64,000 bases of DNA from CANJIV01 sp046330225 (GCA_046330225.1 JAXLTD010000001.1:372001-436000); one strand, 5' to 3'; shown: positions 1 through 8,844, counted from the first letter of the stretch. The notes: a model not told the origin generated them from the letters alone. Numbers and translations are program-made.

Positions 1-129
1 GCGGTTCGGCCGCTCTGGCCGGCCGAACCTCAACCTCGGACGTGCGCCCGCGTTCTTGGCGCGTGCCCGCCCCGCACGGCCGGCCCGGGTGAGGGCGCGG
101 TTCGGCCGCTCTGGCCGGGCAACCTCAAC
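1..129. repeat. Two copies of a 33-34 bp intergenic repeat, first with an inverted repeat
   Basis: Positions 1-34 and 97-129 share the sequence beginning GCGGTTCGGCCGCTCTGG and ending in AACCTCAAC. The first copy contains a 9-bp perfect inverted repeat (GGTTCGGCC at 3-11 and GGCCGAACC at 21-29). In the second copy the right arm has been lost. The first could be the terminator hairpin of a gene left of the window. Nothing coding is visible in 1-170. Confidence 0.6.
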
Positions 130-170
130 GTCGCGCCGGCCGCGGCGCTCGCGGGTGCCATGATGGCTCG

Positions 171-785
171 GTGAGGCGGCGGCGTGCGCGCACCTGGACG
201 GCTTCCGTCGCGGCGCCGGCGGCCGCGGTGGCCGCCCTCGTCGCCGGCTGCGGCGGCTCCACGGGCGGGCCGGGCTCCACCGCCGGCTCGGCTGCCGCGC
301 CCGGCCCCGGCGCCCGGACGGTCCCGGCCCCGACGGCTCCTCGCGCCTCGCCCGCTCGCCCCGCGGCCGCGGCCGCCGACACTGCCGTGATCCGCCGCTG
401 GGCCGCGGCGCTGCGGGCGGGGCGGATCTCCAAGGCGACGAGCGCCTTCGCGCTGCCGGTCGTCGTGAGCAACAGCGGGCCACCGATCACGCTGCGATCC
501 GCCGACGAGGTCGCCGTCTTCAACATCACCCTCCCGTGCGGCGCAAGGGTCGTCCGCGTGCTCGACGTCGGCCGCTACGTCACCGCCACGTTCGAGCTGA
601 CGGCCCGGCGCGGGCCAGGCGCCGGGTGCGGCGCCGGGGTCGGCCAGCGCGCGTACACGGCGTTCCTCATTCGGAACGGCCGCATCGCGGCCTGGCGGCG
701 GGTCGGGGCGCCCGACGGCCGGCCCTCCCGCGGTGCGCCGCGGCTGCCAGGGCGGACGCCGCCGCCCGGAACCCAGGCGGCGTAG
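171..785 (+). CDS. Predicted lipoprotein with an NTF2/SnoaL-like C-terminal domain
   Basis: The 204-residue product starts at GTG with an Arg-rich n-region, a hydrophobic stretch and a lipobox LVAGC, so Cys27 should be lipidated and the protein anchored outside the membrane. Residues about 28-65 are an Ala/Pro/Gly-rich linker. The rest (about 66-185) looks like a small alpha+beta domain: a helix with IRRWAAALRAG, then beta strands ending in AYTAFLIRNGRIAAWRRV, the pattern of NTF2/SnoaL-like folds. The fold assignment is inference from pattern only and no catalytic residues can be named. The C-terminal tail is Pro/Arg-rich. The gene stands alone, and the hairpin repeats at 911-1049 follow it. 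Confidence 0.7.
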   Translation: MRRRRARTWTASVAAPAAAVAALVAGCGGSTGGPGSTAGSAAAPGPGARTVPAPTAPRASPARPAAAAADTAVIRRWAAALRAGRISKATSAFALPVVVSNSGPPITLRSADEVAVFNITLPCGARVVRVLDVGRYVTATFELTARRGPGAGCGAGVGQRAYTAFLIRNGRIAAWRRVGAPDGRPSRGAPRLPGRTPPPGTQAA

Positions 786-910
786 GCCCGGCGTAGCGGG
801 CGGGGCCCGCGGGCGTCGGGGCCGGTGGCGGTGGCGGTCCGTGCTGGCGCGTATGGCGACCGGGGCCGCGGGGAACGGCGCACCGAGGGGGTCGGGCCGG
901 GACGCTGCGG

Positions 911-1049
911 CGGCTCGGCGATCTCGTGCGTGTGAGCCACCGGATCGGTGGCTGGTGTGCGCAGGAACGGGGTCGGGCTCGCGGCTCGGCGATCTCGTGC
1001 GTGTGAGCCACCGGATCGGTGGCTGGTGTGCGCAGGAACGGGGTCGGGC
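911..1049 (+). repeat. Intergenic hairpin repeat, tandem pair, period 71 bp
   Basis: Two nearly identical units start at 911 and 982. Each carries the core GCCACCGGATCGGTGGC (7-bp stem, GAT loop) flanked by TGCG/CGCA-type arms that extend the stem with some G-U pairs. The pair lies between the lipoprotein gene ending at 785 and the convergent cupin gene ending at 1105. It is the main content of this 319-bp gene-free stretch. The same family recurs at 3432, 12376 and 59034. Confidence 0.9.
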
Positions 1050-1104
1050 CCGGCGGGCCGCGGCATCCCGCCGGCGGCACCGAGCCGTCGCTCGGCCCGC
1101 CCGC

Positions 1105-1563
1105 CTACGGCGCCGGGCGGTGCTCGTCCAGCGCGCCTGGCGGCGGGTCGGTGCCGGGGACGTAGTCCCGGACCCACAGCTCGCCGGTGTCCGGGAACTC
1201 GTTGATCTCCGGCGCGAGCATCGTGCTGACGATCATGATCCGCACGCGGCCGGCGGTCCGGTTCGTCAGTTCGTGCGCGCCGGACCGGCCTGCCGGGAAG
1301 GCCACGACCTCGCCGGGCACGAGCTCGCGGGTCCCCTCCAGGGTCCGCAGCGTCGGGGCGCCCTCGAGCACGATCAGGAGCTCTTCGTTGTGGAAGTGCG
1401 CGTGCAGCGGGAAGGTCGCGGCGCCGGGCTCGACCTCGAACAGCGAGGCGCCGAGCTGCTCGGACCCGGCCTGGCGGCCGACGAAGGCGCGGCGCCAGCG
1501 GTACGGCGGCTCGTCGCGGGAGCGGTCGAAGGCGGGATCGAAGATGTTCGGGCCGGTGGGCAT
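1105..1563 (-). CDS. Cupin-domain protein
   Basis: A 152-residue single-domain cupin. The first cupin motif is visible as FPLHAHFHNEE (His54, His56 and a nearby Glu as metal ligands) and the second as FPAGRSGAHELTN (His97). A metal-binding beta-barrel is therefore likely, but the substrate cannot be told. The start is the ATG at 1563 giving MPTGPNIFD; the reading frame stays open far upstream, but that part is antisense to the acyl-CoA dehydrogenase and should be ignored. It diverges from that dehydrogenase with only 30 bp between start codons, so the two may share a control region. Confidence 0.85.
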   Translation of the reverse strand: MPTGPNIFDPAFDRSRDEPPYRWRRAFVGRQAGSEQLGASLFEVEPGAATFPLHAHFHNEELLIVLEGAPTLRTLEGTRELVPGEVVAFPAGRSGAHELTNRTAGRVRIMIVSTMLAPEINEFPDTGELWVRDYVPGTDPPPGALDEHRPAP

Positions 1564-1593
1564 GGCCGCGGATGATCTAGGATCGGCGGCCGC

Positions 1594-2751
1594 ATGGCCA
1601 CTGCTGCCCCCGGCATGTACGAGCTGCCGCAGGAGTTCATCGACTTCCGCGACACGATCCGCCAGATCGTCACCGAGCGGGTCGCACCGCGCGCCGCCGA
1701 GATCGACGAGGCGGCCGCGTATCCGCACGATCTGCGCCAGCTCTTCGCAGAGCAGGACCTCTTCGGCCTCCCGTTCGAGCCCGAGCACGGCGGCACCGGG
1801 ACCGGCTGCCTGATGCTCAACATCGCGGTCGAGGAGGTGTCCAAGGCCTGCGCCTCGACCGCGCTGATGCTGATGGTCCAGGAGCTCGGGACGCTGCCCA
1901 TCCGCCTGTTCGGCACCGCCGAGCAGCAGCAGCGCTGGCTCCCGAAGTGCGCCACGGGCGAGTGGACCCCGGCCTTTGCCCTCTCCGAGCCCGAGGCTGG
2001 GTCGGACCCGGGCGGCATGCTCACGACCGCCGTCCGCGACGGCGGCGAGTGGGTCATCAACGGCACGAAGAATTGGATCTCGAACCTGGGGATCGCCGAC
2101 TTCTACTGCGTGTTCGCCGTCACCGACCGCGAGCAGAGCCACTCGCGGGGCATCTCGTGCTTCGTGGTCGAGGCCGACCGGCCCGGCTTCAGCGTCGGCA
2201 AGCTCGAGCACAAGCTCGGCATCCGCGGCTCGCCGACCGGCCAGCCGATCTTCGACGAGGTCCGCGTGCCCGCGGACAACCTCATCGGGGAGGAGGGCCA
2301 GGGGTTCAAGGTGGCGATGGGCACGCTGGACCACTCGCGGCTCGGTGTCGCCGCGCAGGCGGTCGGGATCGCGCAGGGCGCGACCGACTACGCCGCCGCC
2401 TACGCGCAGGAGCGCAAGCAGTTCGGCAAGCCGATCGCGGCGTTCCAGGGCATCCAGTTCAAGCTCGCCGACATGGAGACCAAGACGGCCGCCGCCCGCG
2501 AGCTGCTCTACACCGCCTGCGCGAAGGTCGACCGCCATGACCGCGACATGGGCAAGTACAGCTCGATGGCCAAGCTGTTCGCCTCCGACGTCGCCATGGA
2601 GGTCACGGTCGAGGCGGTCCAGGTGCTCGGCGGCTACGGCTACGTCAAGGAGTACCCGGTCGAGCGGTTCATGCGCGACGCGAAGATCACCCAGATCTAC
2701 GAGGGCACGAACGAGATCCAGCGGCTCGTGATCGCCCGCACCCTGGGCTGA
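1594..2751 (+). CDS. Acyl-CoA dehydrogenase
   Basis: A 385-residue flavoprotein of the usual acyl-CoA dehydrogenase length. It oxidises acyl-CoA to trans-2-enoyl-CoA and passes electrons to ETF. Signatures: FALSEPEAGSD in the middle domain, the C-terminal helical bundle, and YEGTNEIQRLVIARTLG at the end, whose Glu (about residue 370) is the catalytic base in short-chain members of the family. The ATG start is supported by TAGGAT at 1578-1583, a plausible -10 element giving a very short leader. Chain-length specificity cannot be read. A second family member lies at 60551-61699. Confidence 0.95.
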   Translation: MATAAPGMYELPQEFIDFRDTIRQIVTERVAPRAAEIDEAAAYPHDLRQLFAEQDLFGLPFEPEHGGTGTGCLMLNIAVEEVSKACASTALMLMVQELGTLPIRLFGTAEQQQRWLPKCATGEWTPAFALSEPEAGSDPGGMLTTAVRDGGEWVINGTKNWISNLGIADFYCVFAVTDREQSHSRGISCFVVEADRPGFSVGKLEHKLGIRGSPTGQPIFDEVRVPADNLIGEEGQGFKVAMGTLDHSRLGVAAQAVGIAQGATDYAAAYAQERKQFGKPIAAFQGIQFKLADMETKTAAARELLYTACAKVDRHDRDMGKYSSMAKLFASDVAMEVTVEAVQVLGGYGYVKEYPVERFMRDAKITQIYEGTNEIQRLVIARTLG

Positions 2752-2773
2752 CCAGCCGCGGCGCACCGCTGCG

Positions 2774-2779
2774 TAGGAT
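2774..2779 (+). promoter_or_regulatory. -10 element (TAGGAT), leaderless type
   Basis: TAGGAT ends six bases before the ATG at 2786, so transcription should begin at or next to the start codon. No ribosome-binding site is present. Confidence 0.55.
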
Positions 2780-2785
2780 GTCGGG

Positions 2786-3415
2786 ATGCGCCCGCCCTCG
2801 CCGCGCGCCATCGCCGGCGCCGCCGCCCTGAGCCTCTGCTTCGGGCTGGCGTTCATCGCGCTCTTCGACGGCTTCAGCAGCTCGTTCCCGCTGCGCGCCG
2901 CCCAAGGCATCGCGGTCTTCGTCTGCGGCGCGGTGATCATCGGCGGCCCGTTCGTGTGGCTCGCGGTCCGGATGGGCAACTGGAGCACGCCCGAGTCCGA
3001 GGCCGAGTTCGAGGCCGTCGTGCGGCGGTCCGAGCGGCTCGCCCGCGACGACCTGGCCGCCGAGCCCGACGAGACCGACTTCATGGCGCTCGACCCCTTC
3101 GACGACGACGAGTTCGAGGAGCTCGTCCGCGATGCGCTCGACGACCTCCCCGACTGGGCGCGCCGCGCGCTGGACCGTGTCCCGGTCGTGATCTCGGACC
3201 GCGGCCGCCGCGAGGGCGCCTACGGCCTCTACCAGGGCGACGGCGTGGCCCGCGACGACTACCCCGACCGGATCATCATCTTCCGCGACACCCTGCGCCG
3301 GGATTTCGGGCACGACCCCGACGAGCTGCGCGATCAGGTCGTCCGCACCGTGCGCCACGAGCTGGCCCACCACCTCGGGTTCGACGAGCTCGGCGTGCGC
3401 GGCCTCGGGCTCTGA
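2786..3415 (+). CDS. Membrane-anchored minimal zincin metallopeptidase
   Basis: A 209-residue protein with two predicted membrane segments (about residues 8-28 and 39-61), an acidic linker rich in Asp/Glu (about 68-118), and a C-terminal zincin domain. The zinc site is HELAHHLGFDE at residues 191-201, the HExxHxxGxxD form of the minimal peptidases of the Zincin_1 family. The protein ends only nine residues after the motif, as is usual for this group. Substrate unknown. The acidic linker and membrane anchor suggest that the protease domain sits at the membrane surface. Start ATG chosen from the leaderless -10 just upstream. Confidence 0.85.
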   Translation: MRPPSPRAIAGAAALSLCFGLAFIALFDGFSSSFPLRAAQGIAVFVCGAVIIGGPFVWLAVRMGNWSTPESEAEFEAVVRRSERLARDDLAAEPDETDFMALDPFDDDEFEELVRDALDDLPDWARRALDRVPVVISDRGRREGAYGLYQGDGVARDDYPDRIIIFRDTLRRDFGHDPDELRDQVVRTVRHELAHHLGFDELGVRGLGL

Positions 3416-3431
3416 TCCGGCCGCCGGGACC

Positions 3432-3560
3432 GATCTTGCGCGCCTGGGCCACCGGATCGGTGGCTGATGCGCACGAGAATGGGGTCCGGCCGTGGCCCGG
3501 AGTGATCTTGCGCGCCTGGGCCACCGGATCGGTGGCTGATGCGCACAGGTTCGGCCCGGG
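3432..3560 (+). repeat. Intergenic hairpin repeat, tandem pair, period 72 bp
   Basis: Units start at 3432 and 3504 and share GATCTTGCGCGCCTGG followed by the core GCCACCGGATCGGTGGC and TGATGCGCAC. The outer TGCGC and GCGCA arms pair perfectly here. The pair begins 16 bp after the zincin stop codon and precedes the sulfatase promoter region. Confidence 0.9.
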
Positions 3561-3609
3561 GGGTCTGGGAGCTTCGAGACAACCGGCACACGGGCCCCGC
3601 CGTTCGTGG

Positions 3610-3631
3610 TATATCTGCACCTGCGGTGCAG
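3610..3631 (+). promoter_or_regulatory. AT-rich -10-like element with adjoining 7-bp hairpin
   Basis: TATATC (3610-3615) is followed at once by the perfect hairpin CTGCACC-TGC-GGTGCAG (3615-3631). It is the only AT-rich spot before the sulfatase operon, so it probably marks the promoter. The hairpin could be an operator or the 5' end of the mRNA. No good -35 is visible. Confidence 0.45.
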
Positions 3632-3690
3632 GAAACTGGCCGCCGACCGTGCGTGCCGGATGCCGTCCGGCCTGAGGAGAGAGGAAGAGC

Positions 3691-5265
3691 GTGAGGACCG
3701 ATCGCCGCATCCCCGCCGTCCGGGCGGCCACCCCGGCGCTGCTCGTCGCCGCGGCGCTGCTGGCCATCGCCGGAGTGCTCGTCGCCCTGCCCGGCGCGGC
3801 CCACGCGGCCGCCGCCAAGCCGGCCAAGCCGAACATCGTCGTGATCATGACCGACGACCAGCGCACCGACGACCTGGGCCCGATGCCCCAGACCCGCAAG
3901 CTCATCGCGGGGCAGGGCGTCACGTTCGACCGCTCCTACGTGAACTTCCCGCTCTGCTGCCCGTCGCGCGCGACGTTCCTCACCGGCCAGTACGCGCACA
4001 ACCACCGCGTGCTGTTCAACTTCTCGCCGATCGGCGGCTACTACCAGTTCAAGGGCCAGAACAACGCCCTGCCGGTGTGGCTCAAGCGCGCCGGCTACTC
4101 GACCCACCTGCTCGGCAAGTACCTCAACGAGTACGGCGAGCGCAACCCGCGCGAGATCCCCCCGGGCTGGACCGACTGGTTCGGCATGGTCGACCCGTCG
4201 ACCTACGGCTACTTCGGGTACTCGGTCAACGACAACGGCAAGGTTCGGACCTACGGCACCGCGACCGCCGACTACCAGACCGACGTGCTGGCCACGCGGG
4301 CCGTCAAGGTCATCCGCGAGGGCAAGTCCTCGCGCAAGCCGTTCTTCATGTGGCTCACCCCGACCGCGCCGCACACCGTCGCAGTGAAGGAGCACGGGCG
4401 GGCCGAAGGCACGCCGGCGGTGCCGGCGCCACGCGACGCCAAGGTCTACGCCAACGCGCCGATCCGTCGCACGCCGTCGTTCGACGAGGCCGACTTCAGC
4501 GACAAGCCGGCGCTGCTGAAGATCGCCTTCGCCGACCGCCTCACCCCGCCGATCGTCGACAGCCTGACCGCGCACTACCGCGGCCGGCTCGGGTCGCTGC
4601 TCGCCGTCGACGACGCGGTCGCCCGCATCGTGCGCGAGCTGAAGCGCACCGGGCAGCTGAACAACACGGTGCTGATCTTCACCTCCGACAACGGCTGGAT
4701 CATCGGCGAGCACCGCCTCTACCAGCACCCGACGCCCACGAACTGGACCGGCGTGAAGTTCTTCGGCTTCGAGGAGGCCACGCGCGTCCCGCTCATGATC
4801 CGCGGCCCCGGCTTCACCGGCGGCCGACGCGTTGGGTCGCCCGTCATCAACGCCGACATCGCGCCCACGATCACCAGGCTGGCCGGGGCGACCGCCGGAC
4901 GCGTGACCGACGGCGTCCCGCTCCAGGACATCATGAAGGCGCCCAAGCGCTGGGCGGACCGCAACCTGCTGATCGAGACCCGGCGCTATCCGAAGTACGG
5001 CGCGGTCTTCGACTATCGCCTCATCCACACGCTGCGCTACCACCTCGAGGTCGGCCAGGCCCAGCCGCAGGAGGGCGGCCCGCTGATCCCGTTCAGCGAG
5101 CTCTACGACCTCAAGCGCGACCCGTACGAGCTGCGCAACGTCTCGGGCACGCCGGCCTATGCGGCGGTGGAGGCGGCGCTCAACGCGCGGCTGAAGACGC
5201 TGCAGGACTGCAAGGGCCCCAGCTGCCGTCAGCCCGCCGCCCGGCTCCCGGAACCGGGCCAGTGA
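3691..5265 (+). CDS. Secreted type I sulfatase (first of a tandem pair)
   Basis: A 524-residue alkaline-phosphatase-superfamily sulfatase with an N-terminal signal or anchor segment (about residues 14-40, ending PGAAHAAAA). The metal-binding start NIVVIMTDDQ and the active-site motif CCPSRATFLTGQ are intact; Cys89 is the residue that would be converted to formylglycine. Later metal ligands sit in the FTSDNGW region. The overall pattern is closest to arylsulfatase A/N-acetylglucosamine-6-sulfatase types that cleave sulfate esters, but the substrate is not known. The GTG start is supported by a strong GAGGAGAGAGG ribosome site at about 3674. It overlaps the next sulfatase by 4 bp. Confidence 0.92.
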   Translation: MRTDRRIPAVRAATPALLVAAALLAIAGVLVALPGAAHAAAAKPAKPNIVVIMTDDQRTDDLGPMPQTRKLIAGQGVTFDRSYVNFPLCCPSRATFLTGQYAHNHRVLFNFSPIGGYYQFKGQNNALPVWLKRAGYSTHLLGKYLNEYGERNPREIPPGWTDWFGMVDPSTYGYFGYSVNDNGKVRTYGTATADYQTDVLATRAVKVIREGKSSRKPFFMWLTPTAPHTVAVKEHGRAEGTPAVPAPRDAKVYANAPIRRTPSFDEADFSDKPALLKIAFADRLTPPIVDSLTAHYRGRLGSLLAVDDAVARIVRELKRTGQLNNTVLIFTSDNGWIIGEHRLYQHPTPTNWTGVKFFGFEEATRVPLMIRGPGFTGGRRVGSPVINADIAPTITRLAGATAGRVTDGVPLQDIMKAPKRWADRNLLIETRRYPKYGAVFDYRLIHTLRYHLEVGQAQPQEGGPLIPFSELYDLKRDPYELRNVSGTPAYAAVEAALNARLKTLQDCKGPSCRQPAARLPEPGQ

Positions 5266-6872
5266 CCGGCCGCCGGCTCCGCACCGCCGCCATCGCCGCC
5301 GCCGCGCTCGTCGTGGCGGCCGGCGCCGCGGCGCCGGCCCAGGCCCGCCCGGCCGGGGCCGCGCGCGACAGCCGGCCCAACGTCCTGGTCGTCATGACCG
5401 ACGACCAGGCGCTGACGGACCTCAAGTCGATGCCCAACGTCCAGCGGCTCCTGGTCCGCCAGGGCACCCGCTTCACCGACGCGATCACGTCGTTTCCGCT
5501 CTGCTGCCCGTCCCGGGCCTCGTTCCTCACCGGCCAGTACGCCCACAACCACGGCGTGTCGGGCAACTTCGCGCCGAGCGGCTACTACGGCCTCACCCAC
5601 AAGGAGAACACGCTCCCGCGCTGGCTCCAGCGCGCCGGGTACCACACGGCGCTGGTCGGGAAGTACCTCAACGGCTACGGGGCCCGCAACCCGCGCGAGA
5701 TCCCGCCGGGCTACAGCGAGTGGCACGGCGCGCTGGACCTCTCCTCCTACGACTACTTCAACTTCACGCTCAACGAGAACGGGAAGCTGCACACCTGGGG
5801 CGACCCGGGCTACGCCCAGTCGCTCATCAAGCTCGCCCAGGTGGTCGAGCACCAGCAGATCAACTCGATCCTCGACTTCGTCAAGACGCTCGCCTCGATC
5901 TTCACGCCGGGCAACTTCGGGACCAAGCGCGCCGCGGACTACTCCAACGACGTCACCGCAGGGATCACGAACCAGATCCTCCGGCGCCAGGCGAAGTCGG
6001 CCAAGCCGTTCTTCGTCTGGTGGGCGCCCGCGGCGCCGCACCGCGAGGACGTCAACAGCCAGCGCGGCGCCCAGTGGGCCGACCCCCGGCCCGCTCCGCG
6101 CCACGAGCACCTGATGTCTCGCTACCCGCTGCCGCGCACCGCGGCGTTCAACGAGGCCGACGTCAGCGACAAGCCGCGGCGCATGCGCGACATCCCGCCG
6201 CTCGACGCCGCCGGGATCGCCCGGCTGGAGCGCAACCACGCCGGTCGCCTCGCCGCGCTGCAGTCGGTCGACGAGGGCGTGGCCCGCCTCGTTGCCACCC
6301 TGAAGCGCACTGGCCAGTACGACAACACGGTGATCCTGTTCGTATCCGACAACGGCTGGGTCGAGGGCCAGCACCGCATCCCGGGCGACAAGTTCGTGCC
6401 CTACGAGGAGTCGGTCCACGTTCCGCTCGTGATGGTTGGGCCGGGCATCCCCGCCAACCGCGCCGTCCGCGCGCAGGTGGCCGCCAACGTCGACCTCACC
6501 CCGACCGTGCTCGCGCTGGCAAAGGGACGCGCGGGCCGCACGCAGGACGGCCTCTCCCTGCTGCCGTTCATCTCCCGGCCCTCCGCTGCTCCGGAGCGCA
6601 CGCTGCCGGTCGAGGCAACCGGCAAGCTGTTCGCCGCCGAGGGCTTCCCGCAGCAGTGGGACCAGGCCTACAGCGGGCTGCGGTCCAAGCAGTGGAAGTA
6701 CATTCGCTGGAGCTACGGCGACCGCGAGCTGTACGACCTGAAGAAGGATCCGGCCGAGATGACGAACCTCGCCAACGATCCGCGCTACGCCGCGACCGTG
6801 GCGAAGCTCGAGCGCACGCGCGCCGCGCTGGCCCGCTGCCGCGGCCGCGCCTGCGACGCCGTCCGCGGCTGA
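5262..6872 (+). CDS. Secreted type I sulfatase (second of a tandem pair)
   Basis: A 536-residue paralogue of the preceding sulfatase. Its GTG start overlaps the previous stop (GTGA), a sign of translational coupling. It has a signal peptide (about residues 1-30, ending APAQARP), NVLVVMTDDQ, and CCPSRASFLTGQ with Cys81 as the expected formylglycine residue. It differs from the first copy by an insertion around residues 190-250. The pair looks like a local duplication that has diverged, probably to act on related sulfate esters. No dedicated formylglycine-generating enzyme or anaerobic sulfatase maturase lies nearby. The EgtB protein at 13630-14934 has a related fold but is not that enzyme. Confidence 0.92.
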   Translation: MTGRRLRTAAIAAAALVVAAGAAAPAQARPAGAARDSRPNVLVVMTDDQALTDLKSMPNVQRLLVRQGTRFTDAITSFPLCCPSRASFLTGQYAHNHGVSGNFAPSGYYGLTHKENTLPRWLQRAGYHTALVGKYLNGYGARNPREIPPGYSEWHGALDLSSYDYFNFTLNENGKLHTWGDPGYAQSLIKLAQVVEHQQINSILDFVKTLASIFTPGNFGTKRAADYSNDVTAGITNQILRRQAKSAKPFFVWWAPAAPHREDVNSQRGAQWADPRPAPRHEHLMSRYPLPRTAAFNEADVSDKPRRMRDIPPLDAAGIARLERNHAGRLAALQSVDEGVARLVATLKRTGQYDNTVILFVSDNGWVEGQHRIPGDKFVPYEESVHVPLVMVGPGIPANRAVRAQVAANVDLTPTVLALAKGRAGRTQDGLSLLPFISRPSAAPERTLPVEATGKLFAAEGFPQQWDQAYSGLRSKQWKYIRWSYGDRELYDLKKDPAEMTNLANDPRYAATVAKLERTRAALARCRGRACDAVRG

Positions 6873-6950
6873 GCGCCGGGGGCAGCCGGCCGCCGGCGCC
6901 CCGGCCTCCATACCATGGGTCCGAGCACCCCACCAAGGAGACCGACCGCC

Positions 6951-8144
6951 ATGCCTGAAGCCGTGATTGTCGACGCCGTGCGCACGCCCACCGGCCGCGC
7001 CATCAAGGGCTCGCTGCGCCACGTGCGGGCCGACGACCTCGCCGCGGTGCCGCTCAAGGCGCTCGTGGACCGCAACCCCGAGGTCGACTTCTCCCAGACG
7101 GTGGACATCATGATGGGCTGCGGCTTCCCGAACGGGGAGCAGGGCTACAACATCGGCCGCAACGCGGCCCTGCTGGCCGGGATCGACCACCACGTGCCGG
7201 CCACGTCGGTCAACCGGTTCTGCGCCTCGTCGCTGCAGACGCTGCGCATGGCCTTCCACGCGATCGCCGCGGGCGAGGGCGACCAGTACATCGCGGCCGG
7301 CACCGAGGCCGTCTCGCGCTTCCCGCCGTATCCGCCGTTCGACGCCAACGCCCAGCTCGACGGCTCCGAGGGGGCGCCCTACAACGTCTACATCCCGATG
7401 GGCCTGACGGCCGAGAACGTCGCCGAGCGCTGCAGCATCACCCGCGAGCAGCAGGACGAGTGGGCCGTCACGTCGCAGACCCGCGCGGTCGACGCCCAGG
7501 CCTCCGGCCACTTCGACAAGGAGATCGTCCCCGTCGACACGCCCGCCGCGACCGAGACCGACAAGGAGGGCAACGAGGTCCAGGTGGCCGCCGCCACCGT
7601 CACGAAGGACGACGGCCCGCGTCCCGGCACGACACTCGAGAAGCTCGGCGCGCTGCCCCCGGCCTTCAAGGAGGGCGGCACGGTCACGGCCGGCAACGCC
7701 TGCCCGCTCAACGACGGCGCGGCTGCGGTGCTCGTGATGTCGGCCGAGCGCGCCGCCGAGCTCGGCCTGAAGCCGCGGGCGCGGATCGTCGCCTCCGCGG
7801 TCGCGGCGATCCGCCCGGAGATCATGGGCCTCGGGCCGATCCCCGCCGTCGAGAAGGTGCTGAAGCAGGCGGGCATGACCCTCGACGACATCGACATCGT
7901 CGAGCTCAACGAGGCCTTCGCCGCGCAGGTCGTCCCGTGCCTGCAGGAGTGGGGCATCGATCCCGAGACGCTCAACCCCTTCGGCGGCGCGATCGCCCTG
8001 GGACACCCGTTCGGGCAGACCGGGGCGCGCATCATGACCACCCTGCTCAACGACCTCGAGACGCTCGACAAGACGTTCGGCCTCGAGACGATGTGCGTGG
8101 CCGGCGGCATGGGCCAGGCGATGATCGTCGAGCGCCTGAACTGA
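6951..8144 (+). CDS. Acetyl-CoA acetyltransferase / 3-ketoacyl-CoA thiolase
   Basis: A 397-residue thiolase. It starts MPEAVIVDAVRTPTG and has the acylated cysteine in NRFCASS (Cys91), the GGAIALGHPFGQTGAR histidine motif near residue 350, and a C-terminal CVAGGMGQAM block with the second catalytic Cys. It either cleaves 3-ketoacyl-CoA in beta-oxidation or condenses two acetyl-CoA; sequence alone does not decide. The ATG at 6951 is preferred over the upstream in-frame codon because AAGGAG (6935-6940) sits ten bases before it. TACCAT at 6911-6916 is a plausible -10. The metallo-beta-lactamase fold gene follows after 13 bp. Confidence 0.93.
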   Translation: MPEAVIVDAVRTPTGRAIKGSLRHVRADDLAAVPLKALVDRNPEVDFSQTVDIMMGCGFPNGEQGYNIGRNAALLAGIDHHVPATSVNRFCASSLQTLRMAFHAIAAGEGDQYIAAGTEAVSRFPPYPPFDANAQLDGSEGAPYNVYIPMGLTAENVAERCSITREQQDEWAVTSQTRAVDAQASGHFDKEIVPVDTPAATETDKEGNEVQVAAATVTKDDGPRPGTTLEKLGALPPAFKEGGTVTAGNACPLNDGAAAVLVMSAERAAELGLKPRARIVASAVAAIRPEIMGLGPIPAVEKVLKQAGMTLDDIDIVELNEAFAAQVVPCLQEWGIDPETLNPFGGAIALGHPFGQTGARIMTTLLNDLETLDKTFGLETMCVAGGMGQAMIVERLN

Positions 8145-8157
8145 AGCCCAGCGCCCG

Positions 8158-8844
8158 ATGAAGGCCAGCGACCACGGCAAGCACCTCGTCAAGCTCACGC
8201 GGCAGGGGTGGTGCAACGCCTACCTCGTGCGCGAGGACGACGGGCTCACGCTCGTCGACACGATGCTGCCCCGCAGCCAGGGGGCGATCTTCGCCGCCGC
8301 CAAGGACGCCGGCGGCGAGATCCGGCGGGTCGTCCTGACCCACGCCCACGGCGATCACGCCGGCTCGCTGCTCGCGATGGCGAAGTACCTGCCGGACGCC
8401 GAGATCGTGGTCGGGCGCCGCGAGGCGCGGCTGCTGGCCGGCGACAAGTCCCCCGAGCCGGGCGAGCCGGCGGCCAAGCCGAAGAGCATCGTCAAGGTGG
8501 ACGTGACGCCGACCCGCCTCGTCGATCCGGGCGACCGCATCGGGTCGCTGGAGGTCCACGCCGCCCCGGGCCACACGCCCGGGCAGATCGCGCTGCTCGA
8601 CACCCGCGACGGCACCCTCATCGCCGCCGACTCGTTCTCGACGCTGGGCGGCGTCGCCGTGACGAGCAAGCCGAATCCGAGGTTCCCGTTCCCCGCGCTG
8701 GCGACCTGGCACCGGCCGACGGCGCTCGCGACGGCCCAGGCGCTGCGGGCCCTGGAACCGGCGCGGCTCGCCGTCGGGCACGGCCGCGTCGTCGAGCAGC
8801 CGGGGGCCGAGATGGACGCGGCGATCGCCAAGGCCGGCGGCTGA
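8158..8844 (+). CDS. Metallo-beta-lactamase fold hydrolase
   Basis: A 228-residue MBL-fold protein with the zinc motif THAHGDHAGS (His62, His64, Asp66, His67), a further ligand in APGHTPGQ, Asp in AADSFS and a final His in LAVGHG. All five canonical elements are present, so it should be an active two-metal hydrolase, of the glyoxalase II/lactonase-like type. The substrate is not evident. It probably forms an operon with the thiolase, so a thioester or acyl substrate is conceivable (inference). It converges on the NHL gene. Confidence 0.85.
   Translation: MKASDHGKHLVKLTRQGWCNAYLVREDDGLTLVDTMLPRSQGAIFAAAKDAGGEIRRVVLTHAHGDHAGSLLAMAKYLPDAEIVVGRREARLLAGDKSPEPGEPAAKPKSIVKVDVTPTRLVDPGDRIGSLEVHAAPGHTPGQIALLDTRDGTLIAADSFSTLGGVAVTSKPNPRFPFPALATWHRPTALATAQALRALEPARLAVGHGRVVEQPGAEMDAAIAKAGG

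Noticed and set aside
911..1049. CRISPR array
   Set aside because: Only two copies per locus, the spacing region itself is repeated, the period is 71-72 bp, and no cas gene is present. Palindromic intergenic repeat fits better.
1105..3084. A 659-codon minus-strand frame through the acyl-CoA dehydrogenase
   Set aside because: Only its last 152 codons (1105-1563) are a protein, the cupin. The rest is antisense to the dehydrogenase and zincin genes, with the repetitive Arg/Ala/Glu composition of GC-rich shadow frames.
5229..8216. A 995-codon minus-strand frame across the second sulfatase and thiolase
   Set aside because: Shadow of two well-conserved plus-strand genes; no motif or recognisable start.
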